Origin: CAWCUZ01 sp963798795
GTDB lineage: Bacteria > Acidobacteriota > Vicinamibacteria > Vicinamibacterales > SCN-69-37
NCBI GenBank assembly: GCA_963798795.1
Contig: CAWCUZ010000001.1
Coordinates: 2,046,001 to 2,110,000 of the forward strand
DNA: 64,000 nt
Reading direction: 5' to 3'
Positions 24,024-33,575 of the stretch are shown here, in pieces (position 1 is the first letter of the stretch; each line of letters begins with the position of its first letter). The notes beneath the pieces are model-generated. The model made no database searches. It was not told the origin of the DNA and worked only from the letters and a program-made list of their open reading frames with translations. The translations under genes were made by a program, and so were the position numbers.

Positions 24024-26173
24024 GACGCCAGCAGCTGCCGGGCGGCCGACGCGACGCGGACGAGCGACGGACGCCAGAAGCGCCATCGCAGAGCGATCAG
24101 CTGCGTCAGCTCGGGCCGGAAATCGCCGGCGCCGGCGGTCTGCGCCCGCGCGAGCAACTGGAGCACCAGGTCGGGGTGCTGCAGCACGAAGTTCGGCCGG
24201 CTGAGAATCTGCCGGAGCTCGGTCAGCGCTTCCGCCGGCGGCAGGTGCCAGAGCGCCTCGGCCGCCGCCGCTCGGATCGACGCATCCTCGCCGGCGACCT
24301 GCGCGCCAATGACGCCGGCCGCTTCGCGTGTGCCGATCCGGGCCAGCGCCTGCAGCGCCTCGCGTTTGACGAGGGGATCGTGCTGCCCGAGTTGCGCCGC
24401 CACCGCCCCTTCGTACCCGCGGCCGGCATGGCCGAGCGCGCGGATCATGACGCGGGCGACCGTCGGATGGCGGTCGCTGAGGCGTCCCGCCAGGTCCGGC
24501 GCGAGCGTCGCGGCGTGGGCCGCGATGAGCTCGGCAATCGCCGGCAGGCGCGGCTGGCTCCGCCGGTCCTCGAGCAGGGCGACGAGCGCAGCGGCCATCG
24601 ACCCGGCGGTGATCTCGATGTAGCGGGCCACGAGCGGCCGGGCCTCGGCGCCGGTCGCGAACAGGGTCACGACCTGCTCGGCTCGCTCCCGCGTGACGTA
24701 GGCGGCCAGGGCGGCGCCGATGCGCTCGGACATCCGGGGCCGCCGCGGCGAGATGTCGGCGGCGATGCCCGCCAGCCGCGACAGCCATTCCAGCGTGGCC
24801 GGCCAGTCGCCGGCCTCCTGCGCCTGGCCGACGAGCGCCAGCGCCACGGCCAGCAGCGCGTCGAGGCGTTCGGCGCTGGCCTCCAGCCTGACGAGGCCGC
24901 AGAGACATCCGAGTTGCGCGGTGCGACCGGCGTCGGCCTGCACGATGTCGCGCACGCGCGCCACTTCCGCTTCGGCCGCCGCATCGAGCGACGTGTCGAA
25001 CGCGGCAAACTCACTGAAGTCCTTCGGCTGGCCGGACGCGATCCGGATCAGTTCCCGGGCATAGCGGTCGAGGGTCCGCGCCTGCCCGTCGCCCGGCGTG
25101 GCGACGGAGTGTTCGAGCCGATCGCGCAGGAGCGGGACGACCGCCTTGCGCCGCTCGTCGGGGAGTGCGAGCCGCGTGAGCGCGACGCTCAGCACTTCCG
25201 GGACGGCGGTCTCCAGGTCGAGCAGCAGGCTCAGCGCCTCGGCCAGCGCCAGGTCGGGAAAGTCCTGCAGGACGCGGCCCTCGATGTGGCCGTCGAGCAG
25301 GCCCGGGAGCACCGACCGCTTCAGCAGCTCGCGCCGGCGCCCGTCCTCGAGCTGCAGCACGGCCCGCGCCAGCCGCGCAAACAGCGGGCCGGCCAGCTCC
25401 GGCTCGAGCGACGAGAACACCGCCGCCAGGTCGCCGTACTTCCCGGCCAGCGCCGCTTCCGGATCGGCCGTCGTGCCGGTGTCGTCGCCCGTGAGGCGCA
25501 GCAGGATGCCCGCGAGCCGGGTCGGATCCCCGACGAGCACCGCCAGCTCGGCCAGCGAGACGGATCCCGTCGTCGACGTCGGGTCGACGCGAATCCATCC
25601 GCGATCGGGCGGATACAGATGATGCGCCGGCTGCGAGGCGGCGGCCGCCCGGCGTGCGCGCCCCGCGCGCAGCCGCTCGTAGGCCGGTCCCGTCTCGTGG
25701 ACGAGCTCGACGACCTCGGGCCGATGCACGGGCTCCGCCTCGACGCGGCTGACGCCGGCCTCGACGAGCAGATCCACCAGGTCGACCGATCCGGCGCGGA
25801 TGGTCTGGACGAGCGCGCCGCAGAACTGCGACAGGTCTTCGGCCGTCGCGTCGCACTGGATTCTGAGCTGGCCGATGGATGCCGCGTGCAGCCGCCGCAC
25901 CAGCTCGCGTTCGATGATCGTGTCGCGCCCGATGGCCGCGTCGTCGAGGAGGATCTCGCGGTGCGTCACCCGGAGATCCAGCCAGTCATGCCGCTCGAGC
26001 GCCGCCAGGCCTGCGTGCGCGGCGGCAATCGCCTCGACCCGGAACGGACTCGCGGGCGGATAGATGCGGAATTGATAGACCGCCCGCGCCAGCCGCTGCA
26101 GGAACTGGTCGACCGCCGCCGTCGAGGCGGCAGGCGCCGCAGCGGGCCGGAGGGGGCGTTTGTCTGCGGACAC
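24020..26173 (-). CDS. HEAT-repeat protein of unknown function, coupled to HD-GYP
   Basis: 717 residues, strongly helical. The N-terminus (VDQFLQRLARAVYQFRIYPP) resembles the HD-GYP partner. The C-terminal 170 residues contain HEAT-type repeats: HPTVARVMIRALGHAGRGYEG, LVKREALQALARIGTREAAG and ASIRAAAAEALWHLPPAEAL. No signal peptide or catalytic motif seen. The 4-base overlap with the HD-GYP gene suggests co-translation and a shared complex. Function not recognised. Confidence 0.75.
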   Translation of the reverse strand: MSADKRPLRPAAAPAASTAAVDQFLQRLARAVYQFRIYPPASPFRVEAIAAAHAGLAALERHDWLDLRVTHREILLDDAAIGRDTIIERELVRRLHAASIGQLRIQCDATAEDLSQFCGALVQTIRAGSVDLVDLLVEAGVSRVEAEPVHRPEVVELVHETGPAYERLRAGRARRAAAASQPAHHLYPPDRGWIRVDPTSTTGSVSLAELAVLVGDPTRLAGILLRLTGDDTGTTADPEAALAGKYGDLAAVFSSLEPELAGPLFARLARAVLQLEDGRRRELLKRSVLPGLLDGHIEGRVLQDFPDLALAEALSLLLDLETAVPEVLSVALTRLALPDERRKAVVPLLRDRLEHSVATPGDGQARTLDRYARELIRIASGQPKDFSEFAAFDTSLDAAAEAEVARVRDIVQADAGRTAQLGCLCGLVRLEASAERLDALLAVALALVGQAQEAGDWPATLEWLSRLAGIAADISPRRPRMSERIGAALAAYVTRERAEQVVTLFATGAEARPLVARYIEITAGSMAAALVALLEDRRSQPRLPAIAELIAAHAATLAPDLAGRLSDRHPTVARVMIRALGHAGRGYEGAVAAQLGQHDPLVKREALQALARIGTREAAGVIGAQVAGEDASIRAAAAEALWHLPPAEALTELRQILSRPNFVLQHPDLVLQLLARAQTAGAGDFRPELTQLIALRWRFWRPSLVRVASAARQLLAS

Positions 26174-26227
26174 GTATCTGTGTGCGTGTCGGCTCGAACC
26201 GGCGCGGACTTTAAGACTGGACCCGTT

Positions 26228-29207
26228 TCACCGGATGAACGTATTCGGCCCTCCGGGAGTCGGCACGCCCGTCGCGACCGGCGTCCCGCTCGCATGCGCG
26301 CGCTTCAGGGCCGCGGTGAGCGTGATGCCGGTGCCGGTGACCTGCGCGCCGGCCGCGTGCGGTGATTTCAGCGGCGCAGCAACCGTGATCGTGGCAGGTG
26401 CTGGCGCTCCGCCTCGGCCGCCGCGTCTGCCTCCGCCGGCGCTCGAGAGGACCATTGTCGTCTCCGCATTCCCGCCGCTGCCGATGACGATGGCCTGGCC
26501 GGCGCTGAAGCCGAACGCACTGGCGACGGTGATCTCGGTCGCGCCCGCCGCGGCGTCGGCGCTCATCGTGGTGGCGCCGGCGGTGCCCACGGTCGCGATG
26601 ACGGCCGTCTCGGCGTCGGCGCCGGTGTCGATCACAAGGCTCTGACCGGCCGCGAAGTCCGCGACGTTCGTCACCTTGATGTTCTTCGCGCCGGCGCCGG
26701 ATTCGACGGCCATGGTCGTGGCCGTCTGCGTGAGGAAATCGGTACAGTTGCTGTCGGTATCGTTGCCGTCAGGAAAACGGCCCGCGCTCCGGTTGACCCC
26801 GCCGCTGCCCGGCCCGCCGCGGCCGCGGCCACGCCCGCGGAAGCCCGCGCTCGGCACCACCGCGCGGCAGCCGCTCTCGCCGAATCCCGAAACGCTCTGA
26901 TCGCCCTCGGCCAGCCATGGATCGACGAGCAGGCCGTAGTTGAGACTGTCGACGACGAGACCGGCGGCGTTGCGGAGGGCGATGCTGCCGGCGTTCGCGG
27001 AAAGCTCCGGGCCGCCGAACCACTGGTCGGGCTCCCGTCTCGCCGACGCTCCAGCGACGGCGGCCCCCTGGTATCCCTCGGCCGTGACCCGCGCGTCGCG
27101 CACGACCGCGTCGATCGCGTGATCGCTCGTGAGCGGACGATCGAGCGCGATGCCGGTTCCGAGCGCCCGCACCGGCTCGTTGCTCGAGTGCGGGAACTTC
27201 GTGGCGGGCGTAAAGCTGACGCCGGTCCCCCGATCGCTGAACGGCATGTTGGCCGCGTGGTCGAATTTCAGCTTCTCCGCGATGGTGAGGCCGGTGCCGT
27301 TCGGGCCCGGCGTGCCGACGGCCGTCACCGTCACCGTCTCGATGCCGTGGCCCTGGCTGGCGATGTCGAGTCTGATCCGGTCGCCGACCGAGATGTTGTC
27401 GAGGTTGTTGACCTTGATGGCGCTCGAGCCGGCGGGCGCCGGCGCGGCGAGCCGGCTCTGCGTGCCCGGCTTGCCCACCGACGTCACCGTCGCCACCTCG
27501 TACTTCTCCATGGTCAGGGAGACGACGGGATAGGTGGCGCCGTAGCCGAGGGCGATTTTCTCGCCCACTGTGAAGCCGTTCACGCTGGTGACCGGGACGT
27601 TCGTCGAGCCGGTGGGGATCGTGACTACGGGACCGTCGGGCAGCGGCTGCCACAGCGTCGTGTTGGTCGTCGCCGCCGTGCCGACGCTCGCGATCGTGCG
27701 TGTCTCCGCCGCCGCACCGGTACCGATGACGACCGAGTCGCCGGCATTCATTCCGGTCGTGCTCCGTACGTGGAGCGTGCGTTCACCCCGGCGCGCGGGC
27801 GCCGCCAGGCCCGAGTTGGACAGGCCAAGCAGGTAGAAGCTGCGGGCCGCGAGCCGCGTTCCCGCCGGAATCGCCACGTTCGAGAAGATCGCCTGCTGCA
27901 CCGGATGCACGGTGACCGTCCAGTTGGAGATGTCCACGGCGCTCGTGCCGCCGTTGTACAGCTCGATGAACGCGTTCGTCGGGTTCGCCGGCGCACCGGC
28001 GCCGATCTGGAACTCGTTGATCCGCACCGGGTCGACGCTGGGCGCCCGGCCTGGAGCGCCGGCCGAGCCCGCCCGGGTCGAGGAGCCGGCGACGGCGCCG
28101 GCGACGACGTCATACTTCGCCGCCACGACGTTCGCCTGAATCAATTGATCGGTCGCGTCGGTCGGAAACGTGCCTCCGGCCGTCATCGCGCCTTCGTAGA
28201 AGGTCCCCTTCGATCCGTTGCTGTTGTCGCCGCCGTTGCCGAGCAGGATGGCGCCCTGCTTGCGCATCGGGTCGTAGCTGTCGTTGACGCGCGGTCCGTC
28301 GAACATCACCTGAAGCCGGCCCTGCTGCGCGTCGCCGCCCATCGACGTCCAGTGGTGCGGCTCGCCCTTCGCCATCGCCGTGACGAATCGCCACGTGATG
28401 TTCGGCAAGTCGGCGCACAGCTTGTTGGAGCCTTCGGCGTTCACGCACCCGACCAGGTTGTTCTCCTGGTCGGTCATCACCCACGGCCCCGGCGGATTCC
28501 CGTGATACCAGCCCGTCGCATTGCCGAAATACGTCGTCTCCATCGTGCCGTTGCCGTCGTCTCGACTGTCGGTCTCGGCGTTGCCGTAGTCGAAGCAGCA
28601 GCCGGAGTTGTAGTGATGGCCGTCGATGACCCAGTACCTGCCCTTCGGCCTGATCGTCGACGGCCGTGCCCGTCGGGTCGTCGTTCCTGAGACCCATGCC
28701 CGGCTCGATGAGCACGCCGTAGACCGTGTGCCCCGTGACGGTGACGGGCGCCATGTCGGCGATCGGCAGGTTGTTGAACCCGCCCATGGCCGGGCCGCTG
28801 AATCCGCCGCGCGGCGCTTGCGTCAGGTCGTTGTGGTGGCCGGACTGGTCGTAGATCTTCGAAATCCAGCAGTACGTGTTCGCGCAGAACGCGTCCTGCG
28901 CGGCCGCGTCGGCGTACCCGCCCGCCTCGCCGTTCGCGCCCGACTGCACGACGCCGATGTCGCGCGTGGTGAGGTCGGACTGGCGCAGCACCTGGTAGAG
29001 CGGGCCGTCGTAGGATGCCAACAGCGCGCGCGTCGTGCTGTGCGCGGCCACGCAGGGATCGCCGGCGGCGGCATAGATGTCGCAGGGGCCCTGCGGCCGG
29101 GGCGGCGCCGACGCGCGTCCCGACCCCGTCTGCGCGGCCATCGTCCATGCCACGCCGCCGAGCGTGGCCAGGGTCGCCGTCAGCACGAGGGTGCGTCTGA
29201 GTTTCAT
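26228..29207 (-). pseudogene. Secreted GH54-like alpha-L-arabinofuranosidase with lamin-tail domain and C-terminal repeats, one frame break
   Basis: ATG 29207 follows GAGGAACTCC. Signal peptide, then a GH54 (arabinofuranosidase B catalytic) domain: GPCDIYAAAGDPCVAAHSTT, AFCANTYCWISKIYDQSG, and after the break YNSGCCFDYGNAETDSRDDG, METTYFGN and GNGGDNSNGSKGTFYEGAM; the Glu and Asp in the last two segments correspond to the catalytic positions described for fungal AbfB. A lamin-tail domain follows (INEFQIGAG, FIELYNGGTSAVDISNW), then several repeats of about 60 residues with the pattern FxxGQxIVIxxGxxAET. The frame changes near 28637-28646: the first 188 residues are in one frame, the rest in another, consistent with one extra base. 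Probably degrades arabinose-containing plant polymers. Confidence 0.8.
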
Positions 29208-29240
29208 GGAGTTCCTCGGGAGCCGAATGGAAGGTAGCAC

Positions 29241-29337
29241 ACGCGTCCGGCGGGCTGAAGCCCACGCGTCCGGCGGGCTGAAGCCCACGCGTCCGGCGGG
29301 CTGAAGCCCACGCGTCCGGCGGGCTGAAGCCCGCCGG
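29241..29337. repeat. Four tandem 23-bp repeats ending in the REP-like palindrome
   Basis: Units at 29241, 29264, 29287 and 29310, each ACGCGTCCGG followed by CGGGCTGAAGCCC, apparently identical. Each unit holds the small hairpin GGGCT/AGCCC. The last unit continues into the full palindrome with arms CCGGCGGGCT/AGCCCGCCGG (29316-29337) and the flank CTACGA, which is the reverse complement of the flank of the copies at 3246 and 5192. Confidence 0.9.
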
Positions 29338-29503
29338 CTACGAGAGAGTTGGGTACGAAAGAGTCGGGCGTACAGATCCGTTCGACGGGCGCCAGAAGCG
29401 CCAGCCGCGGCGCGCGGAAACTGCCTGAAACCGCGCGCCGGCTCCAGAGATCGGCCTGATTCCGCGGCGTCCTTTGGCAAACCCCTTGCTAGGCCCAGTG
29501 ATC

Positions 29504-30022
29504 ATGGACGGCAACGACCGCGACCGCGAGGCCATCGACGTCCTCATTCGGGACCTCATGACGAAGCGGTTGGCGTCGGCCAAGGCAGCGGCCGCGCACA
29601 GTGTCGCGACACCAACTGAGAAGCGCCCCGGGACTCGATGGTCGAACGTCCGCCTGTTGATGCCGGCGCCGAGGTCGGTCCCAGGGCTGGGACGACGCCT
29701 GGCGTTCGCGTCGGCGCTGGCGCTCCCGCACCTGCCCGATTTCAGCCGCTTCTTCAGAGTGCCGGGCCCCGTCACAATCGTGCGGATGTGGGTCGGGCTC
29801 GGTGTGGTGTACGGCACGGCGATGGCGTTCTGGCCGTACCCGAAGACCTACTTGTGGGGACTCGTGCTCTATCTGCTGTCTCTCGGCCTGGTGCTCGCGG
29901 CCGGCATCTGGGGCGCCCGCCTCAGCTGGCAGGAGCGCCTCGGCGCCGCCCATACCATCGCGCTCGCCACCGTGCTCTGGGCGCTCGTCCTCGCCGCGGC
30001 CGAAATCCCCCCGCTCACCTGA
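29504..30022 (+). CDS. Small membrane protein of unknown function
   Basis: 172 residues from ATG 29504 (MDGNDRDREAIDVLIRDLMT). The N-terminal third is soluble and charged; three membrane helices follow at about 90-110 (VRMWVGLGVVYGTAMAFW), 117-137 (YLWGLVLYLLSLGLVLAAGI) and 147-167. No family recognised. An earlier TTG start at 29474 is possible but has no advantage. Confidence 0.55.
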   Translation: MDGNDRDREAIDVLIRDLMTKRLASAKAAAAHSVATPTEKRPGTRWSNVRLLMPAPRSVPGLGRRLAFASALALPHLPDFSRFFRVPGPVTIVRMWVGLGVVYGTAMAFWPYPKTYLWGLVLYLLSLGLVLAAGIWGARLSWQERLGAAHTIALATVLWALVLAAAEIPPLT

Positions 30023-30070
30023 GGCCAGCGCGGCCATTCACAGGTCACTCGGCCGGGGCGCCGGCGCGGC

Positions 30071-30113
30071 TTGACGTTGCCTACCGGAGCACATACACTC
30101 CTGATCAGGAGTG
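30071..30113 (+). promoter_or_regulatory. Promoter and operator of the Xre-RES pair
   Basis: TTGACG (30071-30076) and TACACT (30094-30099) are spaced by 17 bases, a good sigma-70 promoter. The perfect 18-base palindrome CACTCCTGATCAGGAGTG (30096-30113) covers the -10 box and contains the AGGAG ribosome-binding site of the antitoxin start at 30120, so antitoxin binding would block transcription and translation start together. Confidence 0.75.
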
Positions 30114-30119
30114 CCCGAG

Positions 30120-30554
30120 ATGACCCTGCCGCTGCGCTATCCCGCCTCGCGGTACCGAGGCGACGCGCCGCTCGACCTGAGCGCGCGCGCCGAGCGGGAG
30201 CGGCTGACGCCCGGCGCGCTCACGGCCTTCTTCAACCTGATGGCCCGCTGGAAGGTGCGCGACGAGGACGCCCGCACGCTGCTCGGCGGGGTGAGCAACG
30301 GGCCCTTCTACGAGATGAAGCGCCGGCCCGAGCGGGTCCTGGACGCCGATCGGCTCACGCGCATCTCGTTTCTCATCGGCATCTACAAGGCGCTGCACAT
30401 TCTCCACTCCGACGCCCTCGCCGACGAATGGGTGCATCTGCCGAACACGAACGCGATCTTCGGAGGCCGGACGCCGCTCGATTACCTGGAGCGCGGCGGT
30501 CTGCCGGCGATGCAGACCGTCCGGCGCCTGCTCGACGCCCGCCGGGCCGGCTGA
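30120..30554 (+). CDS. Antitoxin of a RES-type pair (Xre/MbcA/ParS-like)
   Basis: 144 residues from ATG 30120, with AGGAG eight bases upstream. The helical core (LTPGALTAFFNLMARWKVRD, ARTLLGGVSNGPFYEMKR, ADRLTRISFLIGIYKALHIL) matches the Xre-like N-domain plus the DUF2384 domain that inserts into RES toxins. The ending WVHLPNTNAIFGGRTPLDYL with an ARRAG tail is the family's conserved C-terminus. It overlaps the toxin gene as TGATG. Confidence 0.88.
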   Translation: MTLPLRYPASRYRGDAPLDLSARAERERLTPGALTAFFNLMARWKVRDEDARTLLGGVSNGPFYEMKRRPERVLDADRLTRISFLIGIYKALHILHSDALADEWVHLPNTNAIFGGRTPLDYLERGGLPAMQTVRRLLDARRAG

Positions 30555-31267
30555 TGGCCGCCGCGCGGCCGCGCCGCTCGCGGCCGCCGGTCACGCTCGT
30601 CCGGCGGCTCGACACCCATCGCCTGGTTCCGTCCCGCCGCCTTCCGCGCGGCGACAGCGTGCTCGCGGCCCTCGCCGATGACGAGGCGCACCTGCAGACG
30701 ATCTTCGCCCTCGATGGTGCCACCAACGATCGGCTGCTGGCCGAACACGACCGGCTGCCGGGCATCGGGCTCGAGGAGCTGGTGTCCGGCGTGCCGTACG
30801 CGTCGATCGTGAACGCCGCGTTCTGCCACCCGCATCCGCTGGGCGGCCGGTTCAGCGGCCCCGACCGCGGCGCGTGGTACGCGGCCTTCGACGTCGCCAC
30901 CGCCCGGGCGGAAGTCGGATTTCACAAGTCCGTGCAGCTCTCGGAGATCGGCCGGTTCGACGACAGCGTGACGTACGACGACTACCTCGCGGATTTCAGC
31001 GCCGGGTTCCACGACCTGCGAACCGTCCCGGGCGCGAGGCGCTGGCTGGATCCCGCAAGCTACGTCGCCTCGCAGACACTTGCCGAGCGCCTGCTCGCGT
31101 CCGGCTCGCTGGGCATCGTCTATCCGAGCGTGCGGCGACGGCGCGGCACCTGCCTCGCGTGCTTCCGCCCGGCACTCGTCGCCAACGTGCGGCGCGGCCG
31201 AACCTGCCGGTTCACCTGGCGCGGCTCTCCGGCGTTCGAGGTGAGCGAAACGGCCGAGCAGGCCTGA
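30554..31267 (+). CDS. RES-domain toxin (NAD+-degrading family)
   Basis: 237 residues from ATG 30554. The RES core is seen in GGRFSGPDRGAWYAAFDVAT followed by ARAEVGFHK: the Arg, Tyr and Glu of these segments are the family's conserved active-site residues, and the C-terminal Ser-containing strand (GSLGIVYPSVRRRRGTCLA) completes it. RES toxins such as MbcT break down NAD+ (phosphorolysis or hydrolysis) and are held by the co-encoded Xre-type antitoxin. Longer N-terminal part than the smallest family members. Confidence 0.88.
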   Translation: MAAARPRRSRPPVTLVRRLDTHRLVPSRRLPRGDSVLAALADDEAHLQTIFALDGATNDRLLAEHDRLPGIGLEELVSGVPYASIVNAAFCHPHPLGGRFSGPDRGAWYAAFDVATARAEVGFHKSVQLSEIGRFDDSVTYDDYLADFSAGFHDLRTVPGARRWLDPASYVASQTLAERLLASGSLGIVYPSVRRRRGTCLACFRPALVANVRRGRTCRFTWRGSPAFEVSETAEQA

Positions 31268-31364
31268 CCGGCGGTCTGTCGGAACGCGTGTCGAAATGGC
31301 CCGGCGCCCTCGACTATCCTGTTGACGGTCCACCGATGTTTCGACCCTCCCTCCCGCCACGACC

Positions 31365-32243
31365 GTGATCGGTCAGAAGATCGGCCCCTTCGAAGTCGTC
31401 GCCAAGCTGGGCGAAGGCGGTATGGGCGAGGTCTACAAGGCCCGCGACACCCGCCTCGATCGCGCCGTCGCGATCAAGGTCCTGCCGGCAGCGCTCGGAT
31501 CGGATCCGGAGTTCCGGGCCCGCTTCGAGCGCGAAGCCAGGGCCATCTCGCAGCTCCCGCATCCGAACATCTGCGCGCTGTACGACATCGGCCGCCAGGA
31601 TGGCACCGACTACCTCGTCCTCGAGTACCTCGAAGGCGAGACGCTGGCGTCATTCTTCGAACGAACGGGCGCGCTGGATCCGGACACGGCGCTGACGCTG
31701 TGCATCCAGATCGTCAACGCCCTCGATGCCGCGCATCGCGCCGGCATCGTGCATCGCGATCTCAAGCCCGGAAACGTGATGCTGGTCCGGTCGGGCTCGG
31801 GATCCGCTCCGCTCGCGGCCAAGCTGCTCGACTTCGGTCTCGCCAAGCCCGCGGCGCCGGCGTCCGCGCCGTCGCCGCTGACCGCGCCGCCCACGCGCAC
31901 GACGCCCATCACCACCCAGGGCTCGATTCTGGGCACGTTCCAGTACATGGCGCCCGAACAGATCGAGGGCAAGGACGCCGACGCGCGCTCGGATATCTGG
32001 TCGTTCGGATGCGTGCTGTACGAGTGTCTGACGGGCCGCCGCCCGTTCGAGGGCACGAGCCAGGCCAGCCTCATCGGCGCCATTCTCAAGGATCAGCCGC
32101 CGCCCGTGTCGGCATCGGCGGCGCGCCTGCCCGGCGTCATCGAGGAGCCACGCGCACAACCCGCCGGGCGCTCGACGTTGCCGCTCGCCTGGATCGGCGC
32201 CACGCTCGTCCTCGCCGCGCTGACCGGCCTCGTCGTCTGGTGA
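31365..32243 (+). CDS. Serine/threonine protein kinase, cut off before its sensor domain by an in-frame stop
   Basis: 292 residues from GTG 31365. All catalytic motifs are present: GEGGMGEVYKA, VAIKVLPAAL, a Glu in the alpha-C helix (FEREARAISQLPHPN), HRDLKPGNVM, DFGLAKP, FQYMAPEQIEG and DIWSFGCVLYECLTG. After ILKDQPPPVS the last helices of the C-lobe, including the subdomain XI Arg, are missing and the sequence goes straight to a membrane helix (PLAWIGATLVLAALTGLVVW) and TGA at 32241-32243. The same frame continues open into a PD40 propeller, so the TGA looks like a former Trp codon. An active but unsensing kinase, or a decaying gene. Confidence 0.8.
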   Translation: MIGQKIGPFEVVAKLGEGGMGEVYKARDTRLDRAVAIKVLPAALGSDPEFRARFEREARAISQLPHPNICALYDIGRQDGTDYLVLEYLEGETLASFFERTGALDPDTALTLCIQIVNALDAAHRAGIVHRDLKPGNVMLVRSGSGSAPLAAKLLDFGLAKPAAPASAPSPLTAPPTRTTPITTQGSILGTFQYMAPEQIEGKDADARSDIWSFGCVLYECLTGRRPFEGTSQASLIGAILKDQPPPVSASAARLPGVIEEPRAQPAGRSTLPLAWIGATLVLAALTGLVVW

Positions 32244-33575
32244 ACGGTCCGTCCAGCGCCCGCGCCGGCCCGCGTGCTGCGCGCGGTCCTGCCGGTCACG
32301 GTCGATGCCCTGGTCGACGACCCGGCGTTTGCCATCTCGCCCAACGGGCAACGACTTGCGTACGTCGCCGCCGATGGCACCACTCTGCTGCTGCGCGACC
32401 TGCCGTCCGGTGAGACGCGTGTCCTCAGCCAGGGCCTTCGAGTCAGCGAACCGTTCTTCTCGCCGGACAGCCAGCAGGTCGCCTTCGTGGTCGGCGCCAC
32501 CAGCACGATCCGGACCGGCGTCTGGGGCGCCATGGAACGGATTGCGGTCGGCGGCGGCGCCCCCGTCAAGGTCCTGGACGGGATCGCCAGCATGAAAGGC
32601 GCGTCCTGGAGCGACGACGGCTGGATTTACTATTCGCCGGCGCCGGCGGCGGGCCTCTGGCGCGTCCGCTCCGAGGGCGGCACACCGGAACGGCTGACCG
32701 TGCCCGACGCGCAGGCCGGCGAGAAGACTCACCGGCGTCCGTTCGCGTTGCCAGGCGGCAAGGCCGTGCTGTTCGTCGTCGGCACGTCGCGCATCACCTC
32801 GTTCGACGACGCGCGCATCGAAGCGCTGTCGATCGCCGACAAGTCCCGGCATCGCCTCGTCGAGGGCGGGACGGCGCCGGAATATCTCGCGGCGCTCGGC
32901 CAGCTGGCCTATGTCCGCAACGGATCGCTGGTGTTGCAACCGTTCGACGCGGATCGGCTGGAGCTCGGCGGCCCGCCCGTCACGGTGGCCGATGGCATTT
33001 CCGAAGAGTCGGTCAACGGCGTCGCCCGGTACAGCATCTCGAGCGATGGCACGCTGGTCTCGCTGCCGGCCTCCGCAGCCGCGCATGCCGAGCTCGTGAG
33101 CCTGGACCGGCAGGGGCGCGCGACGACCGTCGCGCAAGCTCCGCTCTGGATCCAGAACGGCGCGCTCTCGCCCGACGGCACGCGCACAACGGTTCACGTT
33201 CGAGTGGGACAACGCGATTCCGGTCTGGACGCCCGACGGCCGTCGCTTGATCTTCCTGTCCGATGTCGGCGGCGGGCCGCGGAACGTGTACTGGCAGGCC
33301 GCCGACGGCAGCGGCGTTCCCGAACGGCTGACGACGCCTATCTCAAGGGCCTGGACGTGATGACCGCCGCCGTGTCACTCGGCGCCGGCGTCACGATTGG
33401 CGTGCCGGCGAAGCTCTTCACGTTGACGCCCGACGCCAGAATCGTCGCCGTCACCCCCGACGGCCGATTCCTGGCCGTGCGGCAGGACCAGCCCGCGCCT
33501 CAGTCGCCCGGCATCGTCGTCAATTGGTTCGAAGACGTGCGCCGCATGGCGGCATCGGGCCGGCAGGCGCCGTGA
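32244..33575 (+). pseudogene. PD40/TolB-like propeller, detached sensor half of the kinase, with internal frame breaks
   Basis: In frame with the kinase after its TGA (PAPARVLRAVLPVTVDALVD). Propeller blades are clear to about 33185 (ISPNGQRLAYVAADG, FSPDSQQVAFVV, SWSDDGWIYYSPA, LSPDGTRTTV). From 33186 to about 33345 the matching sequence is in another frame (FEWDNAIPVWTPDGRR, LIFLSDVGGGP, NVYWQAADGSG), then the first frame resumes and ends NWFEDVRRM. Expected blades between LSPDGTR and FEWDNAIP are also missing, so there is a deletion plus compensating shifts. A GTG at 32274 could still start translation, but the product would be scrambled. Confidence 0.75.

Noticed and set aside
22602..24908. 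768-residue frame for the HD-GYP gene
   Set aside because: The first 295 codons are a shadow of the HEAT gene; ATG 24023 with ATGA overlap is the natural start.
24176..26365. 729-residue plus-strand frame opposite the HEAT gene
   Set aside because: Shadow frame, rich in Arg/Gln/His; the minus strand has helical repeats and an overlapping HD-GYP partner.
29232..29337. CRISPR-like array at the tandem repeats
   Set aside because: Units are directly adjacent with no spacers.
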